This document shows positions 36,979 through 46,956 of a stretch of DNA of 64,000 nt, one piece after another. The notes under the pieces were generated by a model that made no database searches, was not told where the DNA came from, and worked only from the letters and a program-made list of their open reading frames with translations. This stretch comes from Verrucomicrobia bacterium LW23 (lineage in GTDB: Bacteria; Verrucomicrobiota; Verrucomicrobiia; Methylacidiphilales; UBA1321). Numbering within the stretch: position 1 is the first letter of the stretch; each line of letters begins with the position of its first letter. The position numbers and the translations under genes are program-made. The DNA lies in contig QAZA01000053.1 in assembly GCA_003054695.1 (NCBI GenBank), positions 2,517 to 66,516 on the forward strand, read 5' to 3'.

Positions 36979-37917
36979 ATGACCGTGAGTGCGCATGCGG
37001 AGCGGTGGATGGGATTTCCCGTCAAGGATTACCTGGAGTGCCTGGAGAAGCGCCAGGCTCTGGATTTCGAGGGCACTGTTTATAGAGTGGCCTCCGAGCG
37101 GTACGGCAGCGAGATCTCATACGAGCAAATCTTTCGCCAGTGGGCGGAGCACCCGGATGCCGCGCTCGCGCCCGGCGTCGTCGTGGGCTCCTGGCTGGAC
37201 GAAGACTGGGACGGGGACAGCGCCCGCGCCGTGGCGCTGCTGGTGGAGTACGCGCCGCGGTTGCCCCGCCTGCGCGGCCTGTTTTTTGGGGATATTACCA
37301 GCGAGGAAAACGAGATCTCGTGGATCCAGAATTCGGACATCTCGCCGCTGCTTAACGCGTTTCCGTTGCTGGAGACTTTTCGCGTGCGCGGCAGCAGCGG
37401 GCTCTCGCTTGGAGCGTTGCGCCACAGCACTTTACGCTCGCTAACGGTGGAGAGCGGCGGGCTGGAGCGCACGATTATCGAGCAGATTACGGCCAGCCGG
37501 CTGCCGATGCTGGAGGAGCTGGAAATCTGGCTGGGCAGCGATGGATATGGCGCCGATCACACTCTGGCGGATCTGCTGCCGCTGCTCGATCCGGCCCGCT
37601 TTCCGCGCCTGCGCCGGCTGGGGCTGTGCAATTGCGAGTATCAGGACGAGGTGGCGAAGGCGGTGGCCGAGAGCGCAATTGCGCCGCAGCTGGAGGGGCT
37701 GAAGCTGAGTATGGGCACGCTGGGCGATGTGGGCGGCATGGCGCTGGTGGGCCCGAAGTCCAGGCTGGGCCATAGCCTGCGTGCGCTGGATCTGCACCAT
37801 AACTACCTGAGCGAAAGGGTGATAGAGCAGATTACCGCCGTGTTTCCCTTCGCCAACGTGGACGAAAATGAAGGGGAGGAAGATCCGGACGACCGGTACA
37901 TCTCCGTGAGTGAGTAG
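36979..37917 (+). CDS. STM4015-family leucine-rich-repeat protein
   Basis: The ATG at 36979 gives 312 residues starting MTVSAHAERWMGFPVKDYLE. The LRR segments (LFFGDI, LETFRVRGSSGL, LRSLTVESGGLE, LEELEIWLGSDGYG, LRRLGLCNCEYQDEV) and the central LWLG-type strand match the STM4015 family of Salmonella, where the gene lies in a five-gene cluster. Here the partners are missing, so the gene is an orphan. The acidic C-terminal tail (DENEGEEDPDDR) is family-like. The function is unknown. Confidence 0.82.
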   Translation: MTVSAHAERWMGFPVKDYLECLEKRQALDFEGTVYRVASERYGSEISYEQIFRQWAEHPDAALAPGVVVGSWLDEDWDGDSARAVALLVEYAPRLPRLRGLFFGDITSEENEISWIQNSDISPLLNAFPLLETFRVRGSSGLSLGALRHSTLRSLTVESGGLERTIIEQITASRLPMLEELEIWLGSDGYGADHTLADLLPLLDPARFPRLRRLGLCNCEYQDEVAKAVAESAIAPQLEGLKLSMGTLGDVGGMALVGPKSRLGHSLRALDLHHNYLSERVIEQITAVFPFANVDENEGEEDPDDRYISVSE

Positions 37918-37992
37918 GTGCGGCGTGCCGGGTGGGGAACAACAAAGTGCGAGGAGATCGTGCTGTTATCGTACATTTCTGCAATTAGCTGC

Positions 37993-38021
37993 TTGACAGG
38001 GTTGGGCACTTCCGCTTTACT
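37993..38021 (+). promoter_or_regulatory. Sigma-70 promoter of rpmG
   Basis: TTGACA (37993-37998), a 17-base spacer and TTTACT (38016-38021) lie about 42 bp before the start codon. The -35 is consensus and the spacing is ideal. Confidence 0.7.
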
Positions 38022-38062
38022 CGCTCGTTCCATCCCATTTTCTCAGGAAAGGTAAAACTGCC

Positions 38063-38227
38063 ATGCGCGAACAAGTTATTCTGGAATGCACCGAAGCCGC
38101 CAAAGAGGGTAAATCCCCCTCTCGCTATTTCACGACGAAGAACAAGAAGCTCCAGCAGGGGCGCCTTGAAGTGAAGAAGTACAATCCCTCCCTGCGCCGC
38201 CACACGGTGCATCGCGAGAAGAAGTAA
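38063..38227 (+). CDS. rpmG: 50S ribosomal protein L33
   Basis: The 54-residue basic protein reads [13 protein letters not shown]...[12 protein letters not shown]...[17 protein letters not shown], a standard L33. It has one cysteine and lacks the paired CxxC zinc motifs, so it is the zinc-free form. An AGGAAAGG sequence precedes the ATG. The Wzy-like gene starts 59 bp downstream, unrelated in function. Confidence 0.94.
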   Translation: MREQVILECTEAAKEGKSPSRYFTTKNKKLQQGRLEVKKYNPSLRRHTVHREKK

Positions 38228-38286
38228 GCAAGCGAACGCAGCCCAGCGGCTGCGCCGGCGCCGATTGGCGCGACTCCATCGCCACC

Positions 38287-40428
38287 ATGGCCCGCGACAC
38301 AATCGCACCCACGCCAGCCGGTTTCGGCACGCGGGTAGCATTGGCGGGTACGGTGGCGTTTGTCGTTTTAAGCGGGAGCGGCAGCCTAATCGGCTGGGCC
38401 ATAACGTTTTGCGTTGCCTGGGCTGTGCTGGCCTGGCAGGCCATGCGTCTGGCCGTGCTCACACCCCTTGTGCCGCGAAGCGTGGGGGATGCGCCGGACG
38501 TTTATCTGGCTCTGCTGTTGGCGTATAGCGTTGCACGCCATATGTTTGCGCCTGGCGAATATGGCGCGATGCTCGATCTGTGGCCCGTGCTGGCCGGCGC
38601 GGTCGCCTACGTCTCGTGCCGTTATGGCAATCTCGTTCGCAAAGGCGTGGACGCGCCTGCCGCGGTTGCGATGGCAGCGCTGGCGATGGGTATCGTGTTG
38701 GCGCAAAGTGTTGTATGGCACTGGTTTGGTAACGAGGCTACCCGCAGCGTGGCAGGCGGGGATGCGGGTTGGATTCCCGGCTTCGGGGCCGGCGCATCCC
38801 CCTGGGGGCGAGTGGCGGCGTTTGGCCTGCTGGGGGCCGTGGCCTGCCTGGCGTTTGCCGTGCCGCCCGCGGGTGGTAAGGCGTTGCAGGGCAAGGAGAT
38901 GCTGGGGTTGAACTTTGCCGCTGCCGCAGCCCTTTTCGTCGCCGCCGCCTTGTATGGCGCGGCAACCACGGCTGAGGCGCGGCCCGCGTTTGGCTGGGCG
39001 GCACTCGCTGCGTCGCTCTCCTTTGCCTGGGCAACCGCCCGGGCTACCAGCATCTTGCCTGTCGGGCGTGAGGAAGCTTTACGCAAGTGGCTGATGTTAG
39101 GAGGGTTAGCGTTTGGTATTGTTGTGTGGTTGGCAACGCTGCTGATGGGCGTTCCCGCAGGTTCCGTTGCGCCTCAAAGCTCTGACAGCGCGCTGTTTAC
39201 GCTGGGTTACTGGCTGGAGTCCCCCGTCTTCGGCGTTGGCCCCGGCCTGATGCGCACGGATTTTACCGCGGGCACGGGTGCGGGCGGCGTGGCGGCATCG
39301 TACGCGCAATTTCTTGCGGCTTATGGGGTTATCGGCCTTGTCCTTGTCGTCGCTGTCGCGTGGGTTTTCGTCGGCGCCCTTGCTACTCGCCTGGAGGACG
39401 CACTGACCAGCCTGCAACAGCGCGGCCGCTCAGGCGAGTCGTCAGAAGTCGTCACAAGTAAGGAGGATGTGGCCTATGAATCGATTGGGTTGATCCTGCC
39501 GGCGCTGTGCGGCTGGGCGCTGCTTATCGGCGGCGGATATCTGCCTGGCACGGCGGCGGCGCAACCCGGTATGTTGGTGGCGGTAATGGCCCTCTCCGGT
39601 CTGGCGCTCGTCCCAAAACCAGTGCAAGTGGCGGAGGGCGAACGTGTTGCCCTTTACTGGAAGCCTGTCGCGAAGTGGACGCTCCGTTGCGCCGCCCTCG
39701 GCGTGGCGCTGGCGGCCCTGGGCTTTTGCGTTTCGACCGTTGGTTCGACCGTGAGCGCCTGGCTTCTTGTCCAAGCGCGTACGCAATTCAGTGCTCTAAA
39801 ACCTGAACAACTGCAGGCACTTACGCAGTCTCGGCAGCGCGATATCAATGAAGTGCGGGCCACGGCGCAATGGGCCGCGTGGTGGCAGCCTGCCTCGCCG
39901 CTGCCGCACCGCCTGCTGGGCGATATCGACCGGCTTCTCGGCGCCACGCTCCTCTCGCAGAATCCGTCCGGACGCCCGTCCGCCGCAGATAAAGCGTTGG
40001 CGCAGAAGCACCTGGATGCCGCGATTGCGCACTACTCGCAGGCTCTGCGTGCGGCTCCGGGGGATGACGCGTCGCGGCTGGGGCTGGCCATGGCGCTCTC
40101 GCTGGCGGATCGCTCTGGCGTGGCGGATGTTGTTTTCGCGCAATGCTTTGCGCGGGCGGGACGCGATGCCCGTCCGTGGATCGCCGCCGGCTGGCACTGG
40201 GCACGCCAGGGCCGATCCGGCGAGGCGCTGGAGGCCATGGAGCATGGCGAGTTTGCCGAAACAGGCGCTGCCTCTGCCGTGGAGGCGCGCCTGCGCTTGC
40301 TTGATTTGGTGCGGGCAAAGGGCGTGGCCGGGCCGGGTGCGGCATCGGAGTCCGGCGACGGATTGCCGCCTTCCGAGCGTTTGCGTGATGCGCAAGATGC
40401 TGGACAGCAGGAACTTGTGGTTCCGTAG
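38287..40428 (+). CDS. Wzy/O-antigen-ligase-like membrane protein with C-terminal TPR-like region
   Basis: The 713-residue protein has about ten or more membrane helices over the first 500 residues and a periplasmic loop with the SPVFGVGPGLMRTDF motif, the type seen in Wzy polymerases and O-antigen ligases. The last 180 residues are soluble and contain TPR-like helices (AIAHYSQALRAAPGDDASRLGLAMALS). It could link or polymerise surface glycans. A polysaccharide lyase gene follows at 145 bp. The family name is inferred from the motif and topology. Confidence 0.75.
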   Translation: MARDTIAPTPAGFGTRVALAGTVAFVVLSGSGSLIGWAITFCVAWAVLAWQAMRLAVLTPLVPRSVGDAPDVYLALLLAYSVARHMFAPGEYGAMLDLWPVLAGAVAYVSCRYGNLVRKGVDAPAAVAMAALAMGIVLAQSVVWHWFGNEATRSVAGGDAGWIPGFGAGASPWGRVAAFGLLGAVACLAFAVPPAGGKALQGKEMLGLNFAAAAALFVAAALYGAATTAEARPAFGWAALAASLSFAWATARATSILPVGREEALRKWLMLGGLAFGIVVWLATLLMGVPAGSVAPQSSDSALFTLGYWLESPVFGVGPGLMRTDFTAGTGAGGVAASYAQFLAAYGVIGLVLVVAVAWVFVGALATRLEDALTSLQQRGRSGESSEVVTSKEDVAYESIGLILPALCGWALLIGGGYLPGTAAAQPGMLVAVMALSGLALVPKPVQVAEGERVALYWKPVAKWTLRCAALGVALAALGFCVSTVGSTVSAWLLVQARTQFSALKPEQLQALTQSRQRDINEVRATAQWAAWWQPASPLPHRLLGDIDRLLGATLLSQNPSGRPSAADKALAQKHLDAAIAHYSQALRAAPGDDASRLGLAMALSLADRSGVADVVFAQCFARAGRDARPWIAAGWHWARQGRSGEALEAMEHGEFAETGAASAVEARLRLLDLVRAKGVAGPGAASESGDGLPPSERLRDAQDAGQQELVVP

Positions 40429-40573
40429 GTTGCCCCGGGAGCGCTGTGTTTATTCTGTTGCCGTGAATCGTCATTGCCATTGGCGCCATGCTGGGGCATT
40501 CTAAGCGGCGATCTGTACCAGAGCAGACGCTGCAGCCACAAACTTGCGCCTGGCGCCTCCCCCTTTTTGCCGT

Positions 40574-42805
40574 ATGCACGCCCTCTTTCCTGCCTTTTCC
40601 GGCCTGTTTAACACGTTGCGCGCGTGCACTTTCGCTTTGCTCACGCTTATTTTTATGACGACGCTTTCCACGGCTGTGGCTCAGATCAGGGATCTCGATC
40701 CGGACCTCGCCACCATCAAGCGGCAGATAGCTGAGCAGCAGTCGCGGCTGGCCGCGCGGGCGGATAATCGGATCAAAGCGCCGGCGATGGACACGACGAC
40801 GGCCGGGCTGATCAAGGAGCTGAGCCCCGAAGGCAAGTGGCCGGACATCGACTACGCGGACAGGAACCGGGGCGGCTGGGCCCCCTCCAACCACCTGCAC
40901 AGGCTGATGCAGCTAAGCCGCGCCTATGCGACGCCGGGCCAGCCGGCGCATGGCGACAAAGCGGTGGCCGATGCGGTTACCCGCGCGCTTAAGTATTGGG
41001 TGGACAACGACTTCAAGAGCCCGAACTGGTGGCATAACGACATCCTTACACCGCGCACCATGGGCCATGTGCTGGTGCTGATGGACAGTGCGTTGCCGCC
41101 GGAGCTGTACGCCAAAGCGCTGGAGTTTGCGGGGCGCTCCAGGATTGATATGACGGGGCAGAACAAGGTGTGGCTTTCCGGCAACGTGCTTGTGCACGGG
41201 GTGCTGAGCAACAACCCGAATCAGGTCCAGAAGGCGCGCGACGCGATTAACGGCACCATTGGCGTCTCTCGCGCGGAGGGCATCCAGCCGGACGACAGCT
41301 TTCATCAGCACGGCGCTCAGCTGGAGATTGGCAACTACGGCCTGGCGTTTTTGTCCGACACGATTTCGTGGCAGGAGGTGCTTGCGGGCACCCGTTTCTC
41401 GCTGGGCAAGGACAAGATTGTGGTCATTCGCAACTATTTGCTGGGCGGCGTTAACCGCACCATCTGGAAGGGCATGGCGGACATCAGCATCTGCGGCCGC
41501 CAGCTTTTTCCCGGCACGCAGGCCACCAAGGCACGCAGCGCGCAGCGGCAGCTGGGCCTGATGACGGCGCTGGACCCCGAGAAGGCGGCGGAGTACAAGG
41601 CCGCGCTTGCCAACTACCCGCCCCGGCCGGGGGAGCCGGCCGGGGCCAACGAGGTAACCGGGGCCACGCATTTTTGGTGCTCCGACTACTTTGTGGATCG
41701 CCGTGCCACTTACATGGCGTCGGTGAAGATGAGCTCCGAGCGGATCAGTGGCGGTGAGCTGGTGAACTCCGAGAACCAGCTGGGCCGCTACCTGGGCGAC
41801 GGCGCCCTGTACGTGTACCAGACGGGCCGCGAGTACGAGGACATTTTTCCCGTGTGGGACTGGTATCGCATCCCCGGCGTTACGTCGCTGGATAAGGTGC
41901 ACCTGGCCCCGCACAAACGCCGCAATGCGTCGGAGTTTGTGGGCGGCGTTACCGACGGAACGGATGGTATTGCCGTGCTGGATTACGACCGGGATCTCAC
42001 CAACGCCAAGGACCCCAAGGACGCAAGGGTGTTGCACGTGCGCAAAAGCTGGTACTTTTTGCCCGGGCAGATTGTGTGCCTTGGCGCGGGAATCCGGAGT
42101 GAGGTGGACGCGGCGGTCGTCACCAGCGTGGCGCAGTGCCTGGGCAACGGCCCGGTAGTCCTCGCCACGGAGAAGGGCGTGGCAAAGCCGGAGCCCGGCA
42201 AGCTGGCAGAGACGGATGGGCTGCGCTGGGTGCTGCACGGGGGTATCGGCTACGTCTTCGCGCAGCCGGTGGCGGCGACAGTGGGTATCGCGAAGCAGAG
42301 CGGCGCGTGGCGCTCCGTGTTTGTGCCAGGCGCTACGGACACCATCACGCGCGATGTCTTTTCGCTCTATCTCTCCCACGGCGTGAGGCCGGCCGGCGCC
42401 ACATATGCGTACGCTGTCGTGCCAGGGGCCTCCGAGGAGTCGCTGGCGGCCCTCCCCGGCGTGGGCGGCGAAGGCCTGGGGATTCTCAGCAATACGACGG
42501 ACCTGCAGGCTGTGCGGTTTGGCGGCAAAACCTTTGCCACCTTCTACACCGCTGGCAGTGTGGAGGCCGGCGGCGGTCGGCGCGTCTCTGTCGACAAGCC
42601 GTGCGTGGTCATTCTGGAGCCCGCAGCGGACGGCAAGACGCTGAGCGCAACCCTGGCGGACCCCACGCAAAAGCTTGATAGCGTATCGGTTACCGTGGCG
42701 CCCGCGGGAGGCGGCGAAGGGGAAGGGAAGACCGCCGTGGTAAAACTGAAGCCCGGGAAGGGCCCTCGCAGCGGCGCGTCGGAGATGGTGAAGATAGACC
42801 TCTAG
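40574..42805 (+). CDS. Polysaccharide lyase family 8 (chondroitin AC lyase-like), exported
   Basis: The ATG at 40574 gives 743 residues with a signal peptide (LRACTFALLTLIFMTTLSTAVA). The alpha-toroid domain carries candidate catalytic residues: N197 in TGQNKVW, H246 and Y255 in the SFHQHGAQLEIGNYG block. The nine-residue spacing of H and Y matches chondroitinase AC. The beta domains follow, with the conserved SSERISGGELVNSENQLG and VWDWYRIPGVTS blocks. Such lyases cleave uronic-acid glycans (chondroitin, hyaluronan, xanthan) by beta-elimination. The exact substrate is not shown. The gene is convergent with polX. Confidence 0.9.
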   Translation: MHALFPAFSGLFNTLRACTFALLTLIFMTTLSTAVAQIRDLDPDLATIKRQIAEQQSRLAARADNRIKAPAMDTTTAGLIKELSPEGKWPDIDYADRNRGGWAPSNHLHRLMQLSRAYATPGQPAHGDKAVADAVTRALKYWVDNDFKSPNWWHNDILTPRTMGHVLVLMDSALPPELYAKALEFAGRSRIDMTGQNKVWLSGNVLVHGVLSNNPNQVQKARDAINGTIGVSRAEGIQPDDSFHQHGAQLEIGNYGLAFLSDTISWQEVLAGTRFSLGKDKIVVIRNYLLGGVNRTIWKGMADISICGRQLFPGTQATKARSAQRQLGLMTALDPEKAAEYKAALANYPPRPGEPAGANEVTGATHFWCSDYFVDRRATYMASVKMSSERISGGELVNSENQLGRYLGDGALYVYQTGREYEDIFPVWDWYRIPGVTSLDKVHLAPHKRRNASEFVGGVTDGTDGIAVLDYDRDLTNAKDPKDARVLHVRKSWYFLPGQIVCLGAGIRSEVDAAVVTSVAQCLGNGPVVLATEKGVAKPEPGKLAETDGLRWVLHGGIGYVFAQPVAATVGIAKQSGAWRSVFVPGATDTITRDVFSLYLSHGVRPAGATYAYAVVPGASEESLAALPGVGGEGLGILSNTTDLQAVRFGGKTFATFYTAGSVEAGGGRRVSVDKPCVVILEPAADGKTLSATLADPTQKLDSVSVTVAPAGGGEGEGKTAVVKLKPGKGPRSGASEMVKIDL

Positions 42806-42814
42806 AGTTCGTGG

Positions 42815-42870
42815 TTTAGCGGAGCGAAAGGAGATTCACCACCAGGGCACGAAGGCACCAAGATTAAGAA
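42815..42870. repeat. Dispersed palindrome family B, degenerate copy
   Basis: TTCACCACCAGGGCACGAAG and GCACCAAG (42835-42862) match the right arm of family B copies, and GTTCGTGGTTTAG is a trace of the left arm. The element lies between convergent PL8 and polX genes. Confidence 0.55.
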
Positions 42871-42882
42871 AGGGGAGGCCGG

Positions 42883-44739
42883 TTACGCCGCCGGCCCGCT
42901 GATGCCGAACTTCCTCCGCTTCTCCTGCAGCACGGATTGCATCTCCTTAAGCGATAAGGTGTTGACGACATCCTTCGACCGCAGCCAGCCTTTGCGGGCC
43001 TGGGTGACGCCGATGCGCAGCACGCCCATCTGGTTGATGCTGTGCGCGTCCGGGGTGATGACGCAGCGGACGCCGAGGTCGCGCGCGCGGCGCCACCAGC
43101 GCCAGTCCAGCTCCAGGCGCCAGGTGCTGGCGTTCAGCTCGATCCACGTGCCGGTCGCCGCCGCGGCCTCGATGATCTTCTGCAAATTAATGGCGTAGCC
43201 GGCGCGCGACAGAAGCAGCCGCCCTGTGGCGTGGCCCAGAATCGTGACGTGCGGGTTCTCCATGGCGCGGATGACCCGGCGCGTCATTTCGTCCTCGCTG
43301 AGTGTAAAGCTGGCGTGCACGGAGGCGACGGTGTAGTCCAGCTTGCCCAGCACTGTGTCGTTAAAGTCCAGCGAGCCGTCCTTCAGGATGTCGACCTCGG
43401 AGCCCGCGAAGAGATGGATGCCGGTGTGCGGGTCCGCGTTCATGTGCCGGATCATCCGGATCTGATCCTCCAGCCGCGCTTCGTTCAGCCCACCGGCCTG
43501 AAAGCTTGACTTGGAGTGATCCGCGATGCCCAGGTACTCCAGCCCGAGCGCGGCGGCGGCGCCGGCCATCTCGGGCAGGCTGTTGCGGCCGTCACTGGCG
43601 CTGGTATGGCAGTGAAAGGTGCCGCGCAGGTTGGTCCACTCAATAAGCCGGGGGATTTTGTTCTCCGCCGCGGCCTCAAGCTCGCCCAGGCCCTCGCGCA
43701 GCTCCGGGGGAATCGGCTGCAGGCCCAGTGCGGCAAAAATGTCGTCCTCCGTATGGCACACCACCAGCGGCCCGCGCTCCTCCGCGCGACGGTCGGCCGT
43801 CTCCGCCACGGTTTGCGCCTGCGGGCCCCCGGCGTTTTCCGCGCCGCCGCCTGCGCCTGCGCCGACCTCGGCCGGCGCCAGCTCAAACAGGCCCCACTCG
43901 CTCAGCCGCTTGCCCTGCGAGAGGGCGCGCTGGCGCATGGCAATGTTGTGGTCCTTGCTGCCCGTAAAGTGATGGAGCGCGTAGGGAAACTCCCTGTCCG
44001 AGACGACACGCAGGTCGCACGCAATGCCGTCCTCCAGCAGCACACTGCTCTTGGTCTCGCCGTGGTTAACAACTTTGCGGATGCCGGGCAGCGCCACAAA
44101 ATAGTCCATAATGGCGCGCGCGTTTTTGGAGGAGGCGACGATGTCGATATCCTTCACGACCTCCTTGCCGCGGCGCAGGCTGCCGGCCACGCTTACACGG
44201 GTAAGGTCCGGATGCTCACGCAGCGCGTCCACCAGTTCCGTCGCCAGCGGAAGTGCTTCGCCATAACGGTGTTGCGTGGCAAAGCTGCGCATTTGCTCAA
44301 TGCCCTCCAGAATGTTGAGCTGCGTTTTCTCCCCAAAGCCGGCAAGGCCGGCCACCTTATTGTCGCGGCACGCCTGCTCCAGCGCGTCCACGTCGGTAAT
44401 GTTCAGCTTCTCCTGCAGCAGCTTTATCTTTTTGGGCCCCAGGCGCGGGATCTTCATCATGTCGAACAGCCCCGGGGGCACGGACGCTTTCAGCTCCTCA
44501 TAGTAGGCCAGCCTGCCGGTCGTAACCAGCTCGGTAATCTTCTGCTGCAACGCGTCGCCGAAGCCTTTGATCTCGCCCAGCTTTTTCTCCTCCACAAGCG
44601 TGGCCAGGTCGGCCTCCAGCGTGTCGAGCGCTTTGGCGGCGTTGGTGTAGGCTCGTACTTTAAAGGTATTCTCGCCCTTCAGTTCCAGGATCGAGGCGAT
44701 CTCTTCCAGGACTTCGGCGACCTGCTCTTTATCAATCAT
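42883..44739 (-). CDS. polX: Family X DNA polymerase/3'-5' exonuclease (PolX)
   Basis: The 618-residue protein has N-terminal helix-hairpin-helix segments (GEIKGFGDALQQKI, PRLGPKKIK), a nucleotidyltransferase domain with GSLRRGKE and DIDIV followed by D in IACDLRVV, and a C-terminal PHP domain with HCHTSASDG, GIADHS and a metal-rich VITPDAHS. PolX fills short gaps in repair and the PHP domain gives exonuclease and AP-endonuclease activity. A Gly/Ala-rich insertion of about 35 residues (EVGAGAGGGAENAGG and beyond) separates the two catalytic halves. The start at 44739 is the MIDKEQVAEVLEEI expected for PolX. Confidence 0.92.
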   Translation of the reverse strand: MIDKEQVAEVLEEIASILELKGENTFKVRAYTNAAKALDTLEADLATLVEEKKLGEIKGFGDALQQKITELVTTGRLAYYEELKASVPPGLFDMMKIPRLGPKKIKLLQEKLNITDVDALEQACRDNKVAGLAGFGEKTQLNILEGIEQMRSFATQHRYGEALPLATELVDALREHPDLTRVSVAGSLRRGKEVVKDIDIVASSKNARAIMDYFVALPGIRKVVNHGETKSSVLLEDGIACDLRVVSDREFPYALHHFTGSKDHNIAMRQRALSQGKRLSEWGLFELAPAEVGAGAGGGAENAGGPQAQTVAETADRRAEERGPLVVCHTEDDIFAALGLQPIPPELREGLGELEAAAENKIPRLIEWTNLRGTFHCHTSASDGRNSLPEMAGAAAALGLEYLGIADHSKSSFQAGGLNEARLEDQIRMIRHMNADPHTGIHLFAGSEVDILKDGSLDFNDTVLGKLDYTVASVHASFTLSEDEMTRRVIRAMENPHVTILGHATGRLLLSRAGYAINLQKIIEAAAATGTWIELNASTWRLELDWRWWRRARDLGVRCVITPDAHSINQMGVLRIGVTQARKGWLRSKDVVNTLSLKEMQSVLQEKRRKFGISGPAA

Positions 44740-45092
44740 AGTGCGGAGGATGGGAGGGGAGGGCTGGACGCGACGCCTTGCCTTTGCGAAGGCGGAGGCG
44801 CGAGGCGCGAGGTGCGGCGATCAAGGCGGCGACTAGGCAGCGATAGTCGCAAGCATCGCGCAGAGCGGCGGCGTCAGCCCGGCAGTTACTATGCAGTGGT
44901 TTTTTTGCGCAGGCGATACGAAAAATAGTGTTTAGGCTGGATGAAAATTTCATTTCGTGTTAGCGTTTCTGTAGCGGAAGGTGTGCACGCGGACCGAACG
45001 CCGTGATTTCCACGTGAAGTTACCGCCACACTGCTGCAGCCGCCCTTCCCTCCAATCGCCGCGCGCTATCTCCCCGTGCGACACCCCTTGCC
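44740..45092. other. Divergent intergenic region, no gene seen
   Basis: The 353-bp region between the starts of polX and the exported-protein gene holds T-rich and A-rich stretches (including seven T at about 44890 and the imperfect palindrome GATGAAAATTTCATTTC) that could include promoters in both directions. No clear -35/-10 pair or coding stretch was found. Confidence 0.55.
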
Positions 45093-46745
45093 ATGAACGC
45101 CTCCTTCTCCGGACGTTGCCATCGCCGTACTGTCTCCACCGCGCTATCCCCGGCGCATCCGCTGCTGCTGGTATCGGCCTGGACCCTGTGCGCATTGTTT
45201 GGTGCCGGGGCAGCCCTGGGTCCGGATCTCCTTGCGCAGCAAGCCTATACGCCGCAAACCTACACCCCCAGGGCGCCCGCCCCCGCCAAAGCCCCCGCCG
45301 CCACGGCCTCCAAAAAGAAGGAGACGCGCTCCTACACCTTCAGCCCCGGCTACGTGACGGAAGCCGCCGCCGCCATCCGCCCCACGCTTAGCGCCGGCGC
45401 CACGTTTTTGGTGCAGGAAAGCACCGGCAAAATTATTGTGCAGGATGACGCCGCCAACATCGCCACCGCGGACCAGATAGCCCTGGCGCTGGACCCCGCC
45501 GTACAGGGCATCCCCGGCAGCACCGGCACCCGCTACTACGCCACCACGGCCAACCCCGCCAAAAGCAACAACGGCACCAGCGGCGTCATTCTCCCCCGCA
45601 CCGGCAGCGCCCCTGCCGCCGGCGATGCCTCGCCCGCCCCCGCCCCGACCCCAGCGGCTACCGTGCCGGCGCCCGGCATTACCGTAACGCCCGTCGCCGC
45701 CACCGCCAGCCCCCGCATTGTGGTGGAGGTGGACATGGACGAAGGCCCGCCCGCCGGCACCCCCTCCGGCACGCCCATGCCGGATACCAAACGGCGCCAA
45801 TCCTTTACGATGGAAAGCGGCAAGGTGATGCGGTTTCAGATCGCCCGCTCCCCACAGCTGGATTACTTTCGCCTGATTGCCGGCGAGGCTGGCTACCCCG
45901 TCGCCACCGGCGGGCAGCCCTGGAGCGCCGTCAGCACCCAGCTTGCCCTCAAGCCCGTGGCCCATGGCAACGACATTACCGTAACGCTCTACCCCGAGCT
46001 GGTGGCCGATATGCAAAACGGCGCCCAGCAAGTGCTGCCGCTGGAGAAGTACGGCACCAGCGTTACGGTCTCCGCCGGGCAGGAAGCCAACCTCAACCTC
46101 TTCCCCATCGGCACGCAGGATTTTAACGACGCGTTTTTCGGCCGCCCCACCGCCGGCGCCCCCCAGCCCGCAGGCGCCGCACCCGCGCTCACCGGTTCCA
46201 TTACCATCCGCGCCCGCCTGCAATCCGCCGATAACGCCGCTACGTCAACCGCCGCAGCCACCCCCGCCGCGCCCCTGCAGCCGCCCGTCCAGCCCCTGCA
46301 GCCCACGGTCGTCTACTACCCCGTGCAAATGCAGCCCCAGCAACAACAGCAGCAGCAACAACCGGTGGATGGCGGCAGCTACTCCAGCATGTACGTCGGC
46401 ACCGAGACCCCGTACATCGACTACGGCGGCTATTACGGTGGCTACTACCCCACCACCTATTACAACAACGGCATCCGCTACTGCGGCGCCTACAAAATTG
46501 GCGACAACGGCTACGTAACTGTCAGCAACGGAGGCAATTGCTACCCGCGCCACAACTACAACTATAGCTACAACAAGAACTCCGTCAGCCCTTACCAATC
46601 CCGCTACAGCAGCGGATATAGCGGAGGCGGCGCGAGCGTGTATCGCTCCTCCGGTGGCGGTGCCTACCGCTCCACCGGCACCTCCTACCGTGGGGTAACC
46701 GCCCCTACGGGCAATGGAACTGTCCGTAAGTCACGCTATTATTAA
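45093..46745 (+). CDS. Exported Pro/Ala/Tyr-rich protein with secretin-like short domain
   Basis: The 550-residue product has an N-terminal signal sequence. A segment near residues 85-135 (STGKIIVQDDAANIATADQI) resembles the short N-type domains of secretins, where such a strand-helix pair recurs. Residues about 245-360 form a further folded domain. The rest is low-complexity: Pro/Ala linkers, a run of about ten glutamines, and a Tyr/Gly-rich tail (YGGYYGGYY) ending in KSRYY. It lies directly upstream of two pseudopilin genes. It may belong to a reduced type II or IV pilus-like system. The function is unknown. Confidence 0.6.
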   Translation: MNASFSGRCHRRTVSTALSPAHPLLLVSAWTLCALFGAGAALGPDLLAQQAYTPQTYTPRAPAPAKAPAATASKKKETRSYTFSPGYVTEAAAAIRPTLSAGATFLVQESTGKIIVQDDAANIATADQIALALDPAVQGIPGSTGTRYYATTANPAKSNNGTSGVILPRTGSAPAAGDASPAPAPTPAATVPAPGITVTPVAATASPRIVVEVDMDEGPPAGTPSGTPMPDTKRRQSFTMESGKVMRFQIARSPQLDYFRLIAGEAGYPVATGGQPWSAVSTQLALKPVAHGNDITVTLYPELVADMQNGAQQVLPLEKYGTSVTVSAGQEANLNLFPIGTQDFNDAFFGRPTAGAPQPAGAAPALTGSITIRARLQSADNAATSTAAATPAAPLQPPVQPLQPTVVYYPVQMQPQQQQQQQQPVDGGSYSSMYVGTETPYIDYGGYYGGYYPTTYYNNGIRYCGAYKIGDNGYVTVSNGGNCYPRHNYNYSYNKNSVSPYQSRYSSGYSGGGASVYRSSGGGAYRSTGTSYRGVTAPTGNGTVRKSRYY

Positions 46746-46956
46746 ACAAGGGCCGGGGGGAGGCGCGGCGCAAAACGCGTCGCGCGGCCCATACCTATCA
46801 GGGCAGAGTCGCGTCCACATGCGGTTGCGGCTTCCTGCATGACGCTGCGGGTTTCTCCCCGCATACATGTGCCTCGTCGCTCCCACTTTTTTCGCATTTT
46901 ACGCTCGCCAAAGCTGTTCGTTGCAATTAATTTATTCGAAACGGAAGGACCTCTCT

